From contig JACCZI010000202.1 of NCBI GenBank assembly GCA_013696015.1, positions 1-10,138 of the forward strand: DNA of 10,138 bases. Direction: 5' to 3'. The stretch is from Nocardioidaceae bacterium. Its GTDB lineage: Bacteria > Actinomycetota > Actinomycetes > Propionibacteriales > Nocardioidaceae. The notes under the pieces are model-generated. The model saw only the letters and a program-made list of their open reading frames with translations, did no database searches and was not told the DNA's origin. The translations under genes were made by a program, and so were the position numbers. This document shows positions 6,681 to 10,138 of this stretch, one piece after another; within the stretch, counting starts at the first letter, position 1; the number at the start of each line of letters is the position of its first letter.

Positions 6681-7604
6681 ATGCGGATATCCCAGATCTT
6701 CTCCGAGCTCGGTACGGGCCTGCGGCGCAACGTGTCGATGACAATCTCGCTCGTCGTCACCACGTTCGTGTCGCTGACCCTCGTGGGCTTCGGGGTCTTG
6801 GTGATCATGCAGACCGACAAGACCGAGCAGTTCTTCGGCGACCGGCTCCAGCTGCAGGTCACGCTGTGCTCGGACAGCTCGGTCGCCGGAACGTGCCTCG
6901 AGGGAGCGGTCATCCCGTCGCAGCAGGAACAGATCGAGCTGGCACTGACGCAGAACCCCGAGGTCGAGGGCGTGCGCTACCAGAGCGCTCAGCAGTCGTA
7001 CGACAAGGCCAAGGAGCTGTTCTCGCAGAGCCCGTCGACCGAGCGCGTCTTCGAGATCACCCGCCCGGACCAGTTCTCAGCCGCGTTCTTCGTGACACTC
7101 GCCGACCCCGACAACACCAACAGCGTGACTGCTGCGATGACCGGCACACCCGGCGTCGACAACGTGCTGAGTCTCACCGAGCAACTGAGGCCGCTCTACC
7201 TCACACTCACACTGCTGCGGAACGCCTCCCTGATCATCGCGACGCTGCTCGTGGTGGCGGCCATCATGCAGGTGTCCAACACGATCCGGCTGGCGGCGTA
7301 CGCTCGTCGGCGCGAGATCGGTATCATGCGTCTGGTCGGGGCCTCGACCTGGCACATCCAGCTCCCGTTCGTGCTGGAGTCGCTGCTGGCTGCGCTGGTG
7401 GCGGGTGCCCTGGCGTGCGCTGCGTTGGCAGCGTTCATGCAGTTCGCGATCTTCGACGGGGTGCTCGATTCGCGGATCGCGACGATCACCGACTGGATCG
7501 GCTGGCGCGAGGCGTTCATCGCCGGCGGCTCCAGCCTGGCGCTGGGTGTGCTGCTCGCGTTGGTGCCAACACTCATCATGACGCGCAAATACCTCGATGT
7601 CTGA
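6681..7604 (+). CDS. ftsX: Cell division membrane protein FtsX
   Basis: Membrane subunit of the FtsEX complex. The ATG at 6681 gives 307 aa with the family's normal beginning (MRISQIFSELGTGLRRN); GAGG at 6674-6677 lies three bases upstream, which is closer than ideal. An ATG at 6624, overlapping the end of ftsE, would add 19 disordered residues and is the alternative. The four-helix FtsX topology is visible: helix 1 at about residues 20-43, an extracellular domain at about 44-178, then helices at about 181-201, 228-258 and 279-301. The MacB/FtsX-type cytoplasmic turn RREIGIMRLVGAS lies between helices 2 and 3. The extracellular domain has Cys63 and Cys72, probably disulfide-bonded. By analogy with other FtsX proteins, this domain should bind the coiled coil of the hydrolase encoded next. 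Confidence 0.96.
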   Translation: MRISQIFSELGTGLRRNVSMTISLVVTTFVSLTLVGFGVLVIMQTDKTEQFFGDRLQLQVTLCSDSSVAGTCLEGAVIPSQQEQIELALTQNPEVEGVRYQSAQQSYDKAKELFSQSPSTERVFEITRPDQFSAAFFVTLADPDNTNSVTAAMTGTPGVDNVLSLTEQLRPLYLTLTLLRNASLIIATLLVVAAIMQVSNTIRLAAYARRREIGIMRLVGASTWHIQLPFVLESLLAALVAGALACAALAAFMQFAIFDGVLDSRIATITDWIGWREAFIAGGSSLALGVLLALVPTLIMTRKYLDV

Positions 7605-7787
7605 AGGTCCTGGGCTACCGTCGGAGCAGGCGCCGGCACGGATCCCGACTTGTCGGCACGAGCGGTAAGGGCAACTCAAGGCAACAGCGAAGGCTCTCTG
7701 GTGGTTCGACACTTCCCCCATGGTCGTCCGCCTGCGGTCGGAAGGCCCAGGTCTGACCGGCGCGACGGGCGGCCGGTCGGGACAGTC
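7605..7787 (+). other. ftsX-M23 gene gap, uncertain start region
   Basis: The frame of the downstream peptidase is open from 7650, but the stretch before 7788 looks non-coding. By hand count, only about two thirds of its third codon positions between 7701 and 7790 are G or C, and it encodes Arg/Pro/Gly-rich sequence ahead of an obvious signal peptide. A TANNNT-type hexamer (TACCGT, 7616-7621) and a direct repeat CGGCACG (7634-7640 and 7654-7660) are present. No convincing terminator was seen. Confidence 0.35.
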
Positions 7788-9044
7788 GTGCCTTCCCGGC
7801 GTCGTCGTCTGACGGCGCTCGCGGCGCTGCTGGTCACGGTCCTGACCGCCTCGGTCGCGTCCCCGAGCTTCGCTAGCCGTGACGATGATCTCCAGGACAA
7901 GCGGCATGGCGTCAACCAGGACCTCAAGGCCGCCAACCAAGACCTCGATGAGTCCAGCGCCGAGCTGATCGCCTCGTCCCGAGCCCTGGTGCGGGCACAG
8001 CGCACCCTCGCCGCGGCCCGGGCCTCCCTCGCCGATACCCGCGAGCTGCTGGCCGTCGCCATCGAGCGCGACGAGCTGTTGCAGGCCGAGCTGGACGCCG
8101 CCGAGGAGCGGCTCGCCGCTGCCGAGCAGGCGTTGCTGGACGGGCAGCAGGAGGTCACCGACGCCGAGGACGACCTCGCCGCGTTCGTCGTGAACTCCTA
8201 CCAGTACGGCAGTCCCTCGTTGCTCAGCCTGGGTGTGGTTCTCGACGGCGGCAGCACGACCGACTTCGGGGAGCGGCTGAGCCTGGCTGAGTCGTTCGCG
8301 GGGGCGCAGTCGGCAAGCATCGACGATCTCAGCGCGGCGACGACGCTGCTGTCGATCCAGGAGCAACAGGTCGCCGATGTGCGCGACGAGGTCGCGGCGC
8401 GGCGCGCCGAGGCGGCCGAGAACCGGCAGCAGAAGGAAGATCTGGAGGCGGCCGCGCAGAGTGAGGCCGACTCTGTCCGCGCCCTGGTCGACGACCGACG
8501 GGCCGCCCAGCTCCGTGCCGACCGCGCCAAACAACAAGACCTGCGACAGATCGTGCGGCTGGAGCGGGAGCGCGACCGGATCCAGGTCATGCTGCAGCGG
8601 CTGGCGCTCCGCGCGGCAGGCCCATCAATCTCGGTCGCCGACACCGGCCGTTTCCTGAGCCCGCCGCTCACCGACACCTACGTCACGTCGTCGTACGGGA
8701 TGCGGCTGCACCCGATTCTGCGCGTGGTCAAACTCCACGACGGCACCGACCTGCAAGCCTCGTGCGGGACGCCGATTTACGCCGCCGCGGCCGGCACGGT
8801 CGTGTCGGAGTACTACAACGGGGGATACGGCAACCGCATCATCGTCTCCCACGGAAGCGTCAACGGAGTCAGCCTGGCGACGTCGTACAACCACCTCGCG
8901 CGCTTCGCCGTGCCCGGTGGTGCCCGCGTCGAGCGCGGCCAGCTGCTCGGCTACGCCGGCACCACCGGCTACTCGACCGGATGCCACCTGCACTTCATGG
9001 TGTACGAGGACGGCGTGGCCGTTAACCCGATGGGATGGCTGTGA
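7788..9044 (+). CDS. Secreted coiled-coil M23 peptidoglycan endopeptidase (EnvC/PcsB-like FtsEX partner)
   Basis: Predicted extracellular zinc metalloendopeptidase acting on peptidoglycan cross-links, or an EnvC-like activator. From the GTG at 7788 (418 aa) it begins with a signal peptide: Arg4-Arg7, a hydrophobic core and cleavage after Ala29 (SPSFA). A long Ala/Glu/Asp/Arg-rich coiled coil fills about residues 32-280. It is broken by a hinge, NSYQYGSPSLLSLGVVL with TTDFGERL, like the hinge in PcsB and EnvC proteins. The C-terminal M23 domain (about 290-418) has the complete zinc and catalytic set: His317 and Asp321 (HDGTD), His369 (YNHL), His400 and His402 (HLH). The enzyme should therefore be active, unlike EnvC. 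Position directly after ftsX indicates control by FtsEX. A GTG at 7701 with GAAGG seven bases upstream is an alternative start, but it gives an implausibly long leader. Confidence 0.9.
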   Translation: MPSRRRRLTALAALLVTVLTASVASPSFASRDDDLQDKRHGVNQDLKAANQDLDESSAELIASSRALVRAQRTLAAARASLADTRELLAVAIERDELLQAELDAAEERLAAAEQALLDGQQEVTDAEDDLAAFVVNSYQYGSPSLLSLGVVLDGGSTTDFGERLSLAESFAGAQSASIDDLSAATTLLSIQEQQVADVRDEVAARRAEAAENRQQKEDLEAAAQSEADSVRALVDDRRAAQLRADRAKQQDLRQIVRLERERDRIQVMLQRLALRAAGPSISVADTGRFLSPPLTDTYVTSSYGMRLHPILRVVKLHDGTDLQASCGTPIYAAAAGTVVSEYYNGGYGNRIIVSHGSVNGVSLATSYNHLARFAVPGGARVERGQLLGYAGTTGYSTGCHLHFMVYEDGVAVNPMGWL

Positions 9045-9052
9045 CCCGGTAG

Positions 9053-9082
9053 TTACGGTGCGGTGACGCCATCAGCGACAAT
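9053..9082 (+). promoter_or_regulatory. Candidate smpB promoter, possibly leaderless
   Basis: TTACGG (9053-9058) and GACAAT (9077-9082), separated by 18 bases, resemble -35 and -10 elements. The -10 ends seven bases before the smpB ATG at 9090, placing transcription start at or beside the start codon. There is no Shine-Dalgarno sequence in front of that ATG, which fits a leaderless message. The match to consensus is moderate. Confidence 0.4.
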
Positions 9083-9089
9083 GGCCGGC

Positions 9090-9566
9090 ATGTCACGTGA
9101 GCAGGGACGCAAGGTCGTGGCACAGAACCGCAAGGCGCGCTACGACTACCACGTCGAGGACACCTACGAGGCTGGCCTGGTCTTGACCGGCACCGAGGTG
9201 AAGTCGCTCCGCGCCGGACGCGCCTCGCTGGTGGACGGGTTCGCCGAGGTCGATGCCGGCGAGCTGTGGCTGCAGGGCGTGCACATCCCGGAGTACACCC
9301 AGGGCACCTGGACCAACCACGAACCGCGACGCCGACGCAAGCTGCTCCTGCACCGGCTCGAGATCGAGCGGTTGTCGGCGAGGGTGGCCGAGCGTGGCCT
9401 GACAATCGTGCCGCTGTCGCTGTACTTCAAGGACGGCCGCGCCAAGGTGGAGATCGCGCTGGCCCGCGGCAAGCGGACCTACGACAAACGCCAGGCGCTG
9501 GCCGCGAAGGAAGCAAAGCGCGAGGCCCAGCGGGCGCTCGGTCAGCGAGCCAAGGGGTACGGGTAG
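9090..9566 (+). CDS. smpB: SsrA-binding protein SmpB
   Basis: SmpB binds tmRNA (SsrA) and brings it to stalled ribosomes for trans-translation. The ATG at 9090 gives 158 aa and the family's usual start (MSREQGRKVVAQNRKARYDY); in-frame ATG at 9081 and GTG at 9063 are less likely. The OB-fold core carries the conserved stretches DTYEAGLVLTGTEVKSLRAG, the segment beginning SLVDGFAEV, and HIPEYTQGTWTNHEP. Next comes KLLLHRLEIERL and then GRAKVEIALARGKRTYDKRQ. The basic, Ala/Lys/Arg-rich C-terminal tail (about residues 136-158) is the part that enters the mRNA channel. It lies 45 bases after the M23 gene and ends nine bases before the convergent HNH gene. No ssrA gene is visible downstream within the window. 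Confidence 0.97.
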   Translation: MSREQGRKVVAQNRKARYDYHVEDTYEAGLVLTGTEVKSLRAGRASLVDGFAEVDAGELWLQGVHIPEYTQGTWTNHEPRRRRKLLLHRLEIERLSARVAERGLTIVPLSLYFKDGRAKVEIALARGKRTYDKRQALAAKEAKREAQRALGQRAKGYG

Positions 9567-9575
9567 CCGACCGGC

Positions 9576-10138
9576 TCAGTTGAGCATGGCGTCGTGGGTG
9601 TGGTTGCGGAGGGGTTTGCGGTCGGGGTCGATCCAGGGTGGCGGCAAAAAGTCGGGGTGTCCGTCGGCGGCGAGCACGACTTGCCAGGGGCTGTTGTGGA
9701 TGAGGCGGTGGTGGTGGCCGCAGAGCAGGACGCCGTTGTCGAGGCTGGTCACTCCGCCGTGTTGCCAGGGGAAGATGTGGTGGGCGTGGCACCAGGCCGG
9801 TGGCCGGTCGCAGCCGGGGAAGGCGCAGCCGCGGTCGCGGAGTGTTAGGGCGCGTCGGATGGCGCTGCGAAAGAGGCGCCGGCGGCGCCCGACGGAGAGT
9901 GGGACGCCGGCTTTGTCGAGCAGGATGTGGAGCAGGGTGGCTTCGCGGGCGAGGTGGCGGGCGGTGGTGATGGACAGCCGGCTGCCGTCGTCGAGGCGGA
10001 CGTGTCCGTAGCCGTCGCGGAGGGCGTCGAAGGTAGCGACCACAGCGGCGAGTCTGCGCTCTCGACGAGCGCCGCTCGGGCGTCGCTGACCGCCACCACC
10101 ATCGGGTGGACACCGACCATCGTGTTGCTGCTCACACC
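9576..10138 (-). CDS. HNH endonuclease, DUF222/13E12-type, C-terminal part (runs off window; probably frameshifted)
   Basis: C-terminal half of the actinobacterial 13E12-repeat/DUF222 protein family, which ends in an HNH nuclease domain. Reading leftward, the frame covering 10043-9576 (155 residues from a GTG at 10043, used here for numbering) contains RLDDGSRLSITTARHLA and the segment LFRSAIRRALTLRDRGCAFP. The HNH domain has Cys73 and Cys78, then the double His88-His89, Asn103 (SLDNGVLLC), Cys108 and the HHHRLIH cluster (110-116). The tail is WIDPDRKPLRNH, typical of the family. The gene converges on smpB. To the right of about 10046 the same frame stays open but looks non-coding, while a shifted frame looks coding, so the gene appears frameshifted (see the next entry). 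The natural substrate is unknown. Confidence 0.82.
   Translation of the reverse strand, partial: CEQQHDGRCPPDGGGGQRRPSGARRERRLAAVVATFDALRDGYGHVRLDDGSRLSITTARHLAREATLLHILLDKAGVPLSVGRRRRLFRSAIRRALTLRDRGCAFPGCDRPPAWCHAHHIFPWQHGGVTSLDNGVLLCGHHHRLIHNSPWQVVLAADGHPDFLPPPWIDPDRKPLRNHTHDAMLN
10046..10138 (-). pseudogene. Upstream segment of the HNH gene in a shifted frame
   Basis: From the right edge to about 10050, the frame reading SSNTMVGVHPMVVAVSD, then ARAALVESADS, has G or C at the third position in about 22 of 25 codons by my hand count. The frame continuous with the HNH domain has only about 12 of 26 there and reads Gly/Arg/Pro-rich. Adding one base near GAGAGC/GCAGAC (10046-10063) would join them as VES-x-RLAAVVATFD. 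This supports a one-base deletion, real or from sequencing. Confidence 0.55.

Noticed and set aside
7077..8537. Long 486-codon open frame on the - strand opposite ftsX and the M23 gene
   Set aside because: High-GC shadow frame: rich in Arg, Gly and Gln, no recognisable domain, and both opposing genes are well supported.
9574..9585. Inverted repeat GCTCAGTTGAGC between smpB and the HNH gene as a shared terminator
   Set aside because: The stem is only four to five base pairs, the loop would be two to four bases, there is no T-run on either strand, and it overlaps the HNH stop codon.

Overview
The window is very GC-rich DNA with strong G/C preference at third codon positions, many GTG starts and GTGA stop/start overlaps. 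This is typical of a high-GC actinobacterium. A Propionibacteriales/Nocardioides-like host is my guess from the style of the proteins, not something the sequence proves. Apart from the last gene, everything supportable reads on the + strand.

Layout: (1) Positions 2-3869 hold the 3' part of a Tad-type (tight adherence, Flp-like) pilus operon. It contains the end of the TadA/CpaF ATPase, TadB, TadC, a small pilin-like protein, two TadE-like pseudopilins and a short TadG-like protein. The genes are packed tightly and mostly overlap by GTGA, so they are probably one translationally coupled transcript. (2) Positions 3937-4649 hold a decayed SAM-dependent methyltransferase. It has one frameshift and one in-frame stop, yet recognisable protein sequence continues past both. 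(3) Positions 4724-9566 hold a conserved housekeeping block: prfB (release factor 2), ftsE and ftsX (cell-division ABC transporter-like complex), a secreted coiled-coil M23 peptidase of EnvC/PcsB-like design, and smpB (trans-translation). (4) From 9576 to the right edge, on the - strand, lies the C-terminal half of a DUF222/13E12-type HNH endonuclease gene. It converges on smpB and appears frameshifted near 10046-10063.

How the genes fit together: FtsE (ATPase) and FtsX (membrane) form the complex that in other bacteria activates a periplasmic or extracellular coiled-coil peptidoglycan hydrolase. The M23 protein directly downstream has the expected architecture and all metal/catalytic residues, so it is the obvious candidate partner. 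prfB and smpB flank this division module and serve translation termination and ribosome rescue. The Tad block would build a surface pilus or a related secretion/uptake machine. TadA powers it, TadB/TadC form the inner-membrane platform, and the small single-helix proteins are the pilin and pseudopilins.

I found no convincing new system. The points most worth a second look are the pilin-like protein lacking the canonical Glu+5, the doubly broken methyltransferase, the apparent frameshift in the HNH gene, and the position of that HNH gene right after smpB, where ssrA (tmRNA) is often found.
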